NCBI RefSeq assembly: GCF_049985285.1
Contig: NZ_JBNIEU010000002.1
Span: 868,001-932,000, forward strand
DNA: 64,000 nt
Source: Aestuariirhabdus sp049985285
GTDB lineage: Bacteria; Pseudomonadota; Gammaproteobacteria; Pseudomonadales; Aestuariirhabdaceae
Direction of reading: 5' to 3'
Shown: positions 33,737 to 42,294 of the stretch, in pieces
Numbering within the stretch: the stretch's first letter is position 1
Layout of the letters: the number at the start of each line of letters is the position of its first letter
Translations under genes and position numbers: made by a program
Notes under the pieces: model-generated
Told to the model about the DNA's origin: nothing
Databases searched by the model: none
Seen by the model: the letters and a program-made list of their open reading frames with translations, nothing else

Positions 33737-34735
33737 ATGGAAAAACTGGAATCATTGGTTGCCGACGGCTTGCAAGCCGTCACCGCAGCGGCTGATGCGG
33801 CGGCACTGGATCAGGTGCGTGTGCAATACCTGGGCAAGAAGGGGGAGCTGACCTCGTTGCTTAAAAGCTTGGGTGCGTTGTCGGCAGAGGAGCGTCCAGC
33901 AGCCGGTGCAAAAATTAACGAAGCCAAGCAAAAGGTGCAAGACGCCATCAATGTTCGCAAAGAGGCGTTAGAGGGTGAAGTGCTGCAGCAGCGCCTGAGT
34001 GCTGAGACGATCGATGTGACGCTGCCGGGACGGGGGCAGGATCTGGGTGGTTTGCATCCGGTTACCCGCACGATGGAACGAATCGAAGCCTTTTTTTCCA
34101 ATATCGGCTTTGAAGTCGCCGAAGGCCCGGAAATCGAAGACGATTACCATAACTTCGAAGCGCTCAATATACCGGGCCACCACCCGGCGCGGGCAATGCA
34201 CGATACGTTCTACTTCGATGCCCATACACTGTTGCGCACCCATACATCGCCGGTTCAGGTGCGTGTTATGGAGGATCGCCAGCCACCGATTCGCATCGTG
34301 TGTCCCGGTAAGGTTTATCGTTGTGATTCCGATGTTACGCATACGCCTATGTTTCACCAGGTTGAAGGTTTGCTGGTCGATCGTAAGGTCAGCTTTGCCG
34401 ATCTCAAGAGCACCGTTGAGGAGTTTTTGCGTGTATTCTTCGAGCGAGATCTTGCGGTACGCTTTCGCCCCTCCTATTTTCCCTTCACCGAGCCCTCTGC
34501 AGAGGTGGATATCGAGTGGGGACGTGACGCCGATGGCAATATTAAGTGGTTGGAAGTAATGGGGTGTGGCATGGTGCATCCCAAGGTGTTTACTGCGTCC
34601 GGCATCGATCCGGAGCAATACACCGGTTACGCCTTTGGTATGGGAGTGGAGCGCCTGGCGATGCTGCGCTACGGGGTGAACGACCTGCGATTGTTCTTTG
34701 ACAATGATCTGCGGTTCCTCGAGCAGTTCCACTAA
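33737..34735 (+). CDS. pheS: Phenylalanyl-tRNA synthetase alpha subunit
   Basis: The 332-residue catalytic subunit has an N-terminal coiled-coil (about 1-85) and a class II core with GRGQDLGGLHPVTRTMERIE, THTSPVQVRVM, and HPKVFTASGIDPEQYTGYAFG with GMGVERLAML at the end. It forms an alpha2-beta2 tetramer with PheT. The preceding intergenic region (33582-33736) may hold a promoter. I could not identify a pheM-type leader. Confidence 0.97.
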   Translation: MEKLESLVADGLQAVTAAADAAALDQVRVQYLGKKGELTSLLKSLGALSAEERPAAGAKINEAKQKVQDAINVRKEALEGEVLQQRLSAETIDVTLPGRGQDLGGLHPVTRTMERIEAFFSNIGFEVAEGPEIEDDYHNFEALNIPGHHPARAMHDTFYFDAHTLLRTHTSPVQVRVMEDRQPPIRIVCPGKVYRCDSDVTHTPMFHQVEGLLVDRKVSFADLKSTVEEFLRVFFERDLAVRFRPSYFPFTEPSAEVDIEWGRDADGNIKWLEVMGCGMVHPKVFTASGIDPEQYTGYAFGMGVERLAMLRYGVNDLRLFFDNDLRFLEQFH

Positions 34736-34826
34736 GTGGTTGCGGGGCGTAAATCAAGCGCTCCGCCGCCACAGATAAACAGAGTTCCGGGGCCGCGGCC
34801 CCTCGGTAAGCGAATCAGGAAAGCAG

Positions 34827-37199
34827 ATGAAATTTAGCGAGCAATGGCTACGTCAGTGGGTAGATCCCAAAGCCACCATCGAAGAACTGACCCACCAGAT
34901 CACCATGGCCGGACTCGAGGTCGATGGCGTAGAGCCGGTGGCCAGCGAGTTTTCCGGCGTAGTGGTCGCAGAGATTCTCTCGGCAGAACCGCACCCCGAT
35001 GCCGATAAGTTGCAGGTGTGCCGGGTCAGCGATGGCAGCGAGGAGTTTCAGGTTGTTTGTGGTGCCCCCAATGCCCGTGCCGGTCTCAAAGCACCCTTTG
35101 CCCGGGTGGGTGCAGTGCTGCCCGGAAACTTCAAGATTAAAAAAGCCAAGCTGCGTGGAGTAGAGTCTTTCGGGATGCTTTGCGCCGAGGATGAACTGGG
35201 TATTTCAGATGAGCATGATGGCCTGATGGAGCTGGAGGGGAGTGCCCCGCTTGGTGTCGATCTGCGTATTTTTCTGACTCTGGATGATCGCGTCATCGAT
35301 GTTGACCTGACTCCGAACCGCGCCGACTGCCTATCCATAGCCGGAATCGCTCGGGAAGTGGGGGTTAACTATCGGCAGCAGGTAACCCCGGTGGTTATCA
35401 ATGCGACCAAGCCGGTAATCGAAGATCATTTTCCGGTCAGCCTGGAGGCGCCCGCCGACTGCCCCCGTTATGTCGGCCGGGTTATTCGCAATGTCGATGT
35501 CACCGCCAGCACGCCGCTATGGATGGTTGAGCGCCTGCGTCGTAGTGGTATCCGCAGTATCGATCCGATTGTCGATGTAACCAATTACGTGATGATCGAG
35601 CTGGGTCAGCCCATGCATGGTTTTGATCTGAACCAATTGCAAGGCTCGATTGTTGTTCGTCGTGCTCGCCAGGGTGAGACCCTTGTCTTGCTCGATGGTC
35701 AGGAGGTCACCCTTACGCCGGATGTGTTGTTGATTGCTGATCAGCAGCGTCCGCTGGCTCTGGCGGGCATCATGGGGGGGGAGGATTCCGGGGTCAGCGA
35801 GAGCACTCGGGATGTTTTCCTTGAAAGTGCTTTCTTTAACCCGATATCAATCGCGGGCAAGGCGCGCTCTTTTGGTTTGCATACCGATTCATCCCACCGT
35901 TTTGAGCGCGGTGTTGACCATCGGTTGCAGGCCAGGGCGACCGAGCGTGCAACGGACTTGATTCTCGAAATCTGCGGCGGCGAACCTGGTCCCGTGGTGG
36001 AGAGTTCCAGCGCCAAGCACTTGCCGGTTGAGCCCGTTGTGACCCTGCGTGCGCAGAAGGTAACTGATCTGCTAGGGCTTGAAATTCCCCACTCGGAGAT
36101 TGAGGAGCTATTGAAGCGCCTCGGTATGTACCTTGAAGCGCAGGGTGATGGTGTCTGGAGTGTGCGGGTGCCGAGCTACCGCTTTGATATCGAACTCGAA
36201 GTTGACCTGATCGAGGAGCTCGTGCGCACCTACGGTTATCACCGCCTGCCATCGTCTGCTCCCCGGATGAGCTTGGGGATGAGGCCTTTGCCTGAGGCCC
36301 ACGTGGGTTTAGGTCTCGTGCGGCGTACGCTGGTTGCTGTTGGCTATCGTGAAGCGATTAATTACAGTTTTATCGATCCCAAGCTGCAGAGTTTGTTTGA
36401 ACCGGATCTTGCGCCGGTGGTGCTCTCCAACCCTATCTCTGTGGATATGTCGGTGATGCGCACGAGCCTGCTGCCGGGGTTGGTGAAAACTCTGGAGTAC
36501 AACCTGAACCGCCAGCAGAGCCGAGTCAGGCTGTTTGAATCAGGTTTAACCTTTGTGCCCAGTGAGGGTGGAATCGAGCAAAAGTTGAAGCTGGCCGGCT
36601 TGATCTACGGTACCCGACATCCGGAAGGCTGGACGGGGGATAATGGCCGGGTTGATTTCTTTGATCTCAAAGGAGATATGGAAGCCGTGATGTCGTTGGG
36701 GGGGAATCGCAGCGAGTACAGTTTTAAGTCCATCAGCGATGTTCCCTATTTGCATCCAGGTCAAACTGCCGCTCTGTTCCACCAGGGGGTTCGTATGGGG
36801 CAGATGGGTGCGCTGCACCCCTCCATTCAGGCGAAGCTGGGTATCGATCACCCTGTCTACCTGTTCGAAGCGGATACGATGGATGGGTCTGTCGCAAAAT
36901 TCAATGAATTATCCAAGCATCCGGAAGTTCGTCGGGATCTCGCAGTCCTGGTTGATCTGGCTGTAAATGCGGGTGATGTTCAGGATCTTGTACGTGAAGC
37001 CGCTGGCGACTGGCTCACAAACCTAAGGTTGTTTGACGTTTATCAAGGCAAAGGTATTGATCCACATAGAAAAAGTCTCGCTTTAGGCTTGACCTTACAG
37101 CATCCATCGCGCACTCTTACTGATGATGAGGTGAATGAAATATTCGCTAAAGTGGTGAGTGCACTGGAAGAGAGGTTTGATGCCACTCTAAGGATGTAA
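34827..37199 (+). CDS. pheT: Phenylalanyl-tRNA synthetase beta subunit
   Basis: The 790-residue subunit has an N-terminal tRNA-binding (EMAP-like) domain with AEPHPDADKLQVCRV and VVCGAPNARAG, the B3/B4 editing domain with SIDPIVDVTNYVMIELGQPMH near residue 250, the B5 domain, and a C-terminal ferredoxin-fold anticodon-binding domain. It contributes editing and tRNA binding. It is followed only 3 nt later by ihfA, so the two are co-transcribed. Confidence 0.97.
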   Translation: MKFSEQWLRQWVDPKATIEELTHQITMAGLEVDGVEPVASEFSGVVVAEILSAEPHPDADKLQVCRVSDGSEEFQVVCGAPNARAGLKAPFARVGAVLPGNFKIKKAKLRGVESFGMLCAEDELGISDEHDGLMELEGSAPLGVDLRIFLTLDDRVIDVDLTPNRADCLSIAGIAREVGVNYRQQVTPVVINATKPVIEDHFPVSLEAPADCPRYVGRVIRNVDVTASTPLWMVERLRRSGIRSIDPIVDVTNYVMIELGQPMHGFDLNQLQGSIVVRRARQGETLVLLDGQEVTLTPDVLLIADQQRPLALAGIMGGEDSGVSESTRDVFLESAFFNPISIAGKARSFGLHTDSSHRFERGVDHRLQARATERATDLILEICGGEPGPVVESSSAKHLPVEPVVTLRAQKVTDLLGLEIPHSEIEELLKRLGMYLEAQGDGVWSVRVPSYRFDIELEVDLIEELVRTYGYHRLPSSAPRMSLGMRPLPEAHVGLGLVRRTLVAVGYREAINYSFIDPKLQSLFEPDLAPVVLSNPISVDMSVMRTSLLPGLVKTLEYNLNRQQSRVRLFESGLTFVPSEGGIEQKLKLAGLIYGTRHPEGWTGDNGRVDFFDLKGDMEAVMSLGGNRSEYSFKSISDVPYLHPGQTAALFHQGVRMGQMGALHPSIQAKLGIDHPVYLFEADTMDGSVAKFNELSKHPEVRRDLAVLVDLAVNAGDVQDLVREAAGDWLTNLRLFDVYQGKGIDPHRKSLALGLTLQHPSRTLTDDEVNEIFAKVVSALEERFDATLRM

Positions 37200-37202
37200 T
37201 CT

Positions 37203-37505
37203 ATGGGGGCTTTGACAAAGGCCGAAATGGCCGAGCGCCTGTTTGAGGAACTCGGCCTGAATAAGCGTGAAGCCAAGGAAATGGTAGAGATGTTTTTCGA
37301 AGAGATTCGAGATGCGCTCGAGAACAATGAGCAGGTCAAGCTGTCCGGTTTCGGTAACTTTGACCTCAGGGATAAGAGTCAGCGACCAGGTCGAAATCCG
37401 AAGACCGGCGAAGAGATTCCAATCACGGCGCGCCGTGTGGTGACCTTCAGGCCTGGACAAAAACTGAAAGCCAGAGTGGAAGCCTATGCTGGAGCCAAGC
37501 AATAA
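37203..37505 (+). CDS. ihfA: Integration host factor alpha subunit
   Basis: The 100-residue HU/IHF family DNA-bending protein has the beta-arm DNA-binding signature FGNFDLRDKSQRPGRNPKTG. The alpha subunit is indicated by its length, its ALTKAEMAERLFEELGLNKREAKE start, and its usual position after pheT. IHF bends DNA at sigma-54 promoters, relevant to the two nitrogen promoters downstream. It overlaps the merR-family gene by 20 bp. Confidence 0.96.
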   Translation: MGALTKAEMAERLFEELGLNKREAKEMVEMFFEEIRDALENNEQVKLSGFGNFDLRDKSQRPGRNPKTGEEIPITARRVVTFRPGQKLKARVEAYAGAKQ

Positions 37506-37842
37506 CGACGAACTGCCCCCGATTCCGGGAAAGAGGTACTTCACCATTGGTGAGGTAAGCGACTTGTGTGCAGTGAAGCCTCATGTTCTGCGGTATTGGG
37601 AGCAGGAGTTCAACGAGCTCAATCCAGTTAAGAGACGAGGTAATCGTCGCTATTACCAGCGTCAGGATGTGTTGATGATACGGCAGATCCGTAGCCTGCT
37701 GTATGATCAGGGGTTCACTATTGGGGGGGCTCGCAACCGCCTCTCCGGTGACGAGGTTAAAGAGGATAACACCCAGTATCGACAGATCGTCAAACAGATG
37801 ATTGCCGAGCTGGAAGATGTATTGGAAGTCCTTAAGAAGTAG
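37486..37842 (+). CDS. MerR-family transcriptional regulator
   Basis: This 118-residue protein has a MerR-type winged helix (YFTIGEVSDLCAVKPHVLRYWEQEF; NRRYYQRQDVLMI) and a helical tail, without an obvious ligand domain or metal cysteines. This small MerR gene is conserved next to ihfA in many gammaproteobacteria. Its function is not established. It overlaps ihfA by 20 bp. Confidence 0.9.
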   Translation: MLEPSNNDELPPIPGKRYFTIGEVSDLCAVKPHVLRYWEQEFNELNPVKRRGNRRYYQRQDVLMIRQIRSLLYDQGFTIGGARNRLSGDEVKEDNTQYRQIVKQMIAELEDVLEVLKK

Positions 37843-37864
37843 TCGAAAAAGTCTTAAAAACTGT

Positions 37865-37892
37865 TTGCGGGTGTAGCCGATTGCTGTATTAT
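37865..37892 (+). promoter_or_regulatory. Sigma-70 promoter of tRNA-Pro
   Basis: -35 TTGCGG (37865-37870) and -10 TATTAT (37887-37892) have a 16-nt spacer, about 47 nt before the mature tRNA 5' end. Confidence 0.7.
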
Positions 37893-37938
37893 TCGCACCG
37901 TCCTGCAGTTGAGGTTGTCGCCATTTCTGTAGTGCAGT

Positions 37939-38015
37939 CGGAACGTAGCGCAGCCTGGTAGCGCACCACAATGGGGTTGTGGGGGTCGGAGGTTCGAATC
38001 CTCTCGTTCCGACCA
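37939..38015 (+). tRNA. tRNA-Pro (anticodon GGG)
   Basis: 77 nt with acceptor stem CGGAACG/CGTTCCG, D-arm GCGCAGCCTGGTAGCGC, anticodon stem CCACA/TGTGG with loop ATGGGGT (anticodon GGG), GTTCGAATC T-loop and encoded CCA. It is immediately followed by a UUCG-loop terminator. Confidence 0.97.
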
Positions 38016-38023
38016 TATTTCTA

Positions 38024-38047
38024 AAAAGCAGCTTTCGAGCTGCTTTT
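38024..38047 (+). terminator. Terminator after tRNA-Pro
   Basis: A perfect 10-bp stem AAAAGCAGCT/AGCTGCTTTT with a TTCG loop; the T-run is built into the 3' arm. Confidence 0.88.
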
Positions 38048-38444
38048 CTCGTTTCTGTCCCAGGCTGGCGCGTCCCTTTGTGTTGGCCCCTTTCGTTCTA
38101 GCGTCCAGTTGCGCCTGCGACCCCTCTTTGATCTCCACGTTTTGCTTGTAGTGCCTAACAAATATCTGACCGCTCTGGTTGTTGCTTTTTCTCATTTTTG
38201 ATACTCCCAACCAAAAAATGAGATCTGGTTGGCATTTGTGTGTTGTTAATTTCAGGTTCCGGGTCTTGAAATCTTTCTAAATAGGGTGCTGGGTTGATCT
38301 TTGTCAACTGCCGACCTGTTTCCGTTGTTCTTCGCTCCATGTAGCACATTTGTAAGCGATTGGCATGGAGATTGTAAGGTTATAGGCAGGGAGGTCCCAC
38401 AGTAGTGATGGGGCTGAAAATTCCTTCTGGTGTTGGAGTATGTG
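38048..38444. other. Gene-poor intergenic segment after tRNA-Pro
   Basis: About 400 bases with no convincing gene. It includes the inverted repeat at 38190-38223 and a CTCCATG...CATGGAG pair (38335-38341 and 38364-38370). An antisense frame through it is a known kind of tRNA artefact. Confidence 0.6.
38190..38223. repeat. Inverted repeat of unknown role
   Basis: TCTCATTTTT (38190-38199) and AAAAATGAGA (38214-38223) are perfect complements around a 14-nt centre that includes CTCCCAACC. CTGGTTGG follows directly. There is no T-run positioned as in a terminator for a known gene. Confidence 0.5.
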
Positions 38445-38645
38445 ATGGATTTACATAACTACCGGGCGGCTGCGGCCAATGAATTGCAGCTGGGGACTTT
38501 TGATCGTGAGCTATGGTGTAACGCTCTGGGCATGAAGGATGGTCATGTTTCGGCGGCTCACGGAGCTTATGTCAGGATGCGTGCGCAAGTGTTGGCGGAC
38601 TCATCAGACAGCGGCATGGTAAATGGATTTTCCAATAGGGATTAA
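38445..38645 (+). CDS. Small protein of unknown function
   Basis: A 66-residue acidic to neutral protein with no recognisable domain (MDLHNYRAAAANELQLGTFD...). The ATG at 38445 has TTGGAG 6 nt upstream, which is a good ribosome site, and the frame is followed after 24 nt by a second small gene. Together with the conserved-looking ribosome sites this supports a real small operon, but no homology is known to me. Confidence 0.45.
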   Translation: MDLHNYRAAAANELQLGTFDRELWCNALGMKDGHVSAAHGAYVRMRAQVLADSSDSGMVNGFSNRD

Positions 38646-38669
38646 TGCAAGGGAGTATAGGGGGTAACT

Positions 38670-38900
38670 ATGTGCAGCATTGAATATTGCCATAACAGCG
38701 AATGCGGTCACCCGTATCGAATTGAAACGATCGGCGGCTTACTGCCGGGAATGAAAAGTCTGGAATCAATAACCTGCCCGTATTGTCGGCACACCTACTG
38801 GGTGCGCAGCCACGGGATCTTCCGCTGCTTTCCACTCACCGCAAGACAAATGCTTGATCATGACCGTAGTCAGGGTATGCCGCTCGAGAGAGCAAGCTAA
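38670..38900 (+). CDS. Small cysteine-rich (zinc-ribbon-like) protein
   Basis: A 76-residue protein with several cysteines, including C2, C7, C12 and a CPYC pair at about 36-39 within ITCPYCRHTYW. The pattern suggests a zinc ribbon. GGGGGTAACT precedes the ATG, which is an acceptable ribosome site. It lies just after the 66-residue gene on the same strand. Function unknown. Confidence 0.55.
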   Translation: MCSIEYCHNSECGHPYRIETIGGLLPGMKSLESITCPYCRHTYWVRSHGIFRCFPLTARQMLDHDRSQGMPLERAS

Positions 38901-39128
38901 CAGCCTGGCACGACTCTTGTCGGGATGCCCGCGCGACTAAATATCAAGCGAGCATCCAAGGTTTGCCTGCATTGGGTCTCGGCGCTTTGCTGCGTCGGCG
39001 TGGTGTGATATTTCCCGTGACCCACCTTTGGTCGTGCTCGCCAGCAGGATCGACCTTCCTCTATAATGCCCGTTTACCCGGCCTCGCCGTCGCCCCCTAA
39101 CCCTGTTTTGCATCTTCGAGGAATATCC

Positions 39129-40241
39129 ATGAAGCCCGCGATTAAACCGGCTAACCCTAATTTTTCATCTGGACCCTGCAGCAAGCGCCCTGGCTATGCA
39201 CTGGATGCGCTTGATATCAGCACGCTGGGTCGTTCCCACCGCTCTTCGGTCGGTAAGGATGCGCTCGCTCGCGCCTGTTCGGAAACTGCGCGCCTGCTGG
39301 AACTACCCGAAGGTTATCGGGTGGGTGTTGTACCCGGCTCCGATACCGGGGCGATGGAGATGGCGATGTGGTCCCTGTTGGGTCCCCGCGCGGTGGATGT
39401 GTTTGCCTGGGAGTCCTTTGGTAAGGGGTGGTTAACCGATATTCTCAAGCAGCTAAAGCTTGCGCAGGTGAACGCCTATGAAGCCGATTACGGCCACCTG
39501 CCTGATTTTAGCCAGGCCAGTGCTGCCAACGACATCGTATTTACCTGGAATGGTACCACCTCCGGGGTGCGGGTCGATAACGCGGACTGGATCAGCGATC
39601 AGCGCGAGGGTCTAACCCTGTGTGATGCGACCTCATCCGTTTTCGCCATGGATATGCCCTGGGAGAAGCTGGATGTCGTCACCTTTAGTTGGCAGAAAGT
39701 GCTGGGCGGTGAGGGTGCTCACGGAATGTTGATCCTGAGCCCGCGGGCGGTGGAGCGACTCGAGACCTATACTCCGAGCTGGCCAATGCCGAAGATTTTC
39801 CGTATGACCAAAGCTGGAAAGCTGATCGAAGGGATCTTCCGCGGGGAGACGATCAATACACCCTCTATGCTGTGCGTAGCCGACTATCTGGATGCGTTGC
39901 AGTGGGTCGACAGTCTGGGAGGGGTTAGCGCGGCGATCGACAAGTCCCGTAAGAACCTCGCGGTACTGGAAAGCTTTGTTGCCGAGCGTGAGTGGATTCA
40001 GTTTCTGGCCCAGAGCCAACCGACCCGTTCCAACACCAGTATTTGCTTTACCCTCTCCCTCGAACAGGAGCAGGTTAAAAAGATGGCAAAACTGTTGGAG
40101 CAGGAGGGGGTCGCTTACGATATTGGATCCTACCGTGATGCACCACCAGGGCTCCGTATCTGGGGGGGAAGTACCGTCGAAGCCGCTGACCTTGAAGCGT
40201 TGCTGCCGTGGCTGGATTGGGCCTACGCTGAAGTTGCCTGA
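39129..40241 (+). CDS. serC: Phosphoserine aminotransferase (class V, SerC_2 type)
   Basis: A 370-residue PLP enzyme that converts 3-phosphohydroxypyruvate and glutamate to phosphoserine. It starts MKPAIKPANPNFSSGPCSKRP and carries the PLP lysine in FSWQKVLGGEGAHGM. It resembles the phosphoserine transaminase group often found in alphaproteobacteria and some gammaproteobacteria rather than E. coli SerC. A 21-codon in-frame upstream extension (from 39066) is unlikely. CGAGGAATATCC precedes the ATG. A TATAAT sits at 39062-39067. The serA-type gene follows, so the two steps of serine synthesis are together. Confidence 0.9.
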   Translation: MKPAIKPANPNFSSGPCSKRPGYALDALDISTLGRSHRSSVGKDALARACSETARLLELPEGYRVGVVPGSDTGAMEMAMWSLLGPRAVDVFAWESFGKGWLTDILKQLKLAQVNAYEADYGHLPDFSQASAANDIVFTWNGTTSGVRVDNADWISDQREGLTLCDATSSVFAMDMPWEKLDVVTFSWQKVLGGEGAHGMLILSPRAVERLETYTPSWPMPKIFRMTKAGKLIEGIFRGETINTPSMLCVADYLDALQWVDSLGGVSAAIDKSRKNLAVLESFVAEREWIQFLAQSQPTRSNTSICFTLSLEQEQVKKMAKLLEQEGVAYDIGSYRDAPPGLRIWGGSTVEAADLEALLPWLDWAYAEVA

Positions 40242-40253
40242 CAGACCCCGGAC

Positions 40254-40295
40254 CCTGCGGACGATGTTGAGGTCCGCAGGTAACCGCTTTGCGGT
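40254..40295 (+). other. Two adjacent RNA hairpins between serC and serA
   Basis: A perfect 9-bp stem CCTGCGGAC/GTCCGCAGG (40254-40262 and 40272-40280) has a 9-nt loop. A second short stem ACCGC/GCGGT (40283-40287 and 40291-40295) has a TTT loop. There is no terminal T-run. They may pause or partly terminate transcription, or protect mRNA ends, in the 176-nt gap. Function is inferred. Confidence 0.5.
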
Positions 40296-40417
40296 GCATC
40301 TATTGCGTCGGCTAGGGGGTTGTTCGATACCGATAAATTGGCAGTCACGAACTGAGCGCCTGAAACCCTGTAGATAGCTCCGGGTGCGGCCCATAACAAT
40401 AAAAAGGAAAGCCATTG

Positions 40418-41587
40418 ATGCACAAAATACGAACCTATAACCAGATCTCTGCGCTTGGTCTCGACCGCTTTTCTCGTAGCCTGTACGAGGTCGCCAGCGA
40501 AATCACTCACCCCGATGCATTTTTACTGCGCAGTCAAAATCTGCACAGTATCGAGCTTCCCGACACGCTGCAGGCGATTGCCCGCGCCGGTGCCGGTGTT
40601 AACAACGTGCCCACCGAGCGCTGTTCCGAGCAGGGGATCGTGGTGTTTAACACCCCCGGTGCCAATGCCAATGCGGTCAAGGAGCTGGTTCTCACCGGGT
40701 TATTGCTAAGCTCTCGTGGCGTTTCCGAGGGGTTGGCCTTTGTACAGTCGCTTGATGCTAACCAACCCGCTGACGAGATGGCCGCTTATCTGGAGGCACA
40801 AAAAAAGCGCTTCGCCGGTAGCGAAATCGCGGGCAAGACATTGGGGGTCGTCGGTCTCGGTGCGATCGGTTCAATGGTAGCCAATATGGCGCTTTCGTTG
40901 GGGATGGATGTGGTGGGATACGATCCGGCGATTTCGGTGGAAGCCGCCTGGAGACTCTCCAGCAAGGTCGGCAAGATGGATAACCTGCACAGCCTGCTAG
41001 CGCGTAGTGACTTCGTTAGCCTGCACGTACCAGCCTTTGAAGCGACCCATCACCTCATTAACAGCGATAGCCTGAAAAGCGCCAAGCCCGGACTCAAGCT
41101 GCTGAACTTTTCGCGGGAGGAGATCGTCGACCACGATGCGATTTTACCCGCATTGGCGGAGGGCGTGCTGGCGGCTTATGTAGCTGATTTCCCAACCCCG
41201 AACCTGATTGGGAAAGCGGGCGTGCTGCTATTGCCCCATATCGGTGCCAGCACTCGTGAGGCGGAGGAAAATTGCGCGGTAATGGCGGCTGAACAGCTGA
41301 TCGACTACCTCGAAAATGGAAACGTTAAAAATTCGGTCAATTTCCCCAATATTCGCATGGACCGGGCGGGGGGAAGCCGTATCACCTTCTCCAACCACAA
41401 CGTCTCCGGCGTGCTGGGGGATGTGCTTTCGGTGCTCGCCGAGCGTAAGGTCAATGTGCTCGACATGCTTAACAAGAGTCGCAACGAACTCGCCTATAAC
41501 ATCATCGACGTAGAAGGCAGTGCGACCGAGGATTTGGTGGCGGCGATCTCCGCGCTTGAGCACGTCATCAAGGTCAGGGTGATATAA
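40418..41587 (+). CDS. serA: D-3-phosphoglycerate dehydrogenase
   Basis: A 389-residue NAD-dependent enzyme, first step of serine biosynthesis. The substrate-binding part includes AIARAGAGVNNVPTERCSEQGI. The NAD-binding fold has VVGLGAIGSMVANMA, and the catalytic histidine region is LLPHIGASTREAEENC. A C-terminal ACT domain (about 320-388) may sense serine. The ATG at 40418 is preceded by AAAAAGGAAAG. A TTG at 40415 is adjacent. Confidence 0.92.
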   Translation: MHKIRTYNQISALGLDRFSRSLYEVASEITHPDAFLLRSQNLHSIELPDTLQAIARAGAGVNNVPTERCSEQGIVVFNTPGANANAVKELVLTGLLLSSRGVSEGLAFVQSLDANQPADEMAAYLEAQKKRFAGSEIAGKTLGVVGLGAIGSMVANMALSLGMDVVGYDPAISVEAAWRLSSKVGKMDNLHSLLARSDFVSLHVPAFEATHHLINSDSLKSAKPGLKLLNFSREEIVDHDAILPALAEGVLAAYVADFPTPNLIGKAGVLLLPHIGASTREAEENCAVMAAEQLIDYLENGNVKNSVNFPNIRMDRAGGSRITFSNHNVSGVLGDVLSVLAERKVNVLDMLNKSRNELAYNIIDVEGSATEDLVAAISALEHVIKVRVI

Positions 41588-41843
41588 CCCTGGCGTCTGC
41601 TGCCCGGTGGTCGGACAAACATTGTCTGCTCAATATTGGAATCCTGGGGCGCGCTTCAGTACAATGCGCGCTTTTCACCTTCGGCAACGATGACGGTGGG
41701 CAAACGTCCGCTTAGGGTGTCCACAAGGCGAGCCTCAAAGGCGGTATGGAGTGGGTTGCCAGTCGCGGTCTTCGTCTGAATAGCGCAGTGCCTTTGGAAG
41801 CGCAGGGCGCTGTTTCCATCTTATTGATAACAGGAGCCATGCC

Positions 41844-42185
41844 ATGGCCGATTACCCCGCCTGCCCAAGCTGCAGTGCCGAGTACACCTATGAAGACCGG
41901 GGGTTGTATGTCTGCCCCTCCTGCGGTCACGAGTGGTCTTCCGAAACCATCGCCGAGGAGGTCGAGGAGGGACTGGTTGTGCGCGATGCCAACGGCAACC
42001 CGCTCGCCGACGGCGACAACGTGACCCTGATCAAGGACCTGAAAGTGAAGGGTTCCTCGTCGGTGATTAAAGTGGGCACCAAGGTTCGCATCAACCGCCT
42101 GGTTGAGGGTGACCATGACATCGATTGCAAAGTTGATGGCATCGGCCCGATGATGTTGAAGTCGGAGTTCGTTAAAAAAGCCTGA
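41844..42185 (+). CDS. PhnA/YjdM-type zinc-ribbon protein
   Basis: A 113-residue protein with an N-terminal CPSC...CPSC zinc ribbon (C8 and C11 with C25 and C28) and the C-terminal PhnA domain ending in MMLKSEFVKKA. The family was once linked to alkylphosphonate use but is now considered uncharacterised. TTGATAACAGGAG provides the ribosome site. It ends at a strong terminator. Confidence 0.92.
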   Translation: MADYPACPSCSAEYTYEDRGLYVCPSCGHEWSSETIAEEVEEGLVVRDANGNPLADGDNVTLIKDLKVKGSSSVIKVGTKVRINRLVEGDHDIDCKVDGIGPMMLKSEFVKKA

Positions 42186-42238
42186 TCAGGAGCTTCGTGG
42201 GGCGGGGAGGTTGAGCCCGTACCAGGGTTCAGGGCCAT

Positions 42239-42268
42239 AAAAAGGCCGGCAGCAATGCCGGCTTTTTT
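42239..42268. terminator. Terminator between phnA-type and aminotransferase genes
   Basis: A stem AAAGGCCGGC/GCCGGCTTTT around AGCAAT with T and A runs. It lies between convergent genes and may serve both. Confidence 0.85.
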
Positions 42269-42294
42269 GTCTCTTTATTGCGGAGGGGATGGCG

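Noticed and set aside
37447..38210. Minus-strand frames around tRNA-Pro (such as REDSNLRPPQPHCGALPG)
   Set aside because: These are the standard artefacts of reading a tRNA gene on the wrong strand, repeated across many genomes.
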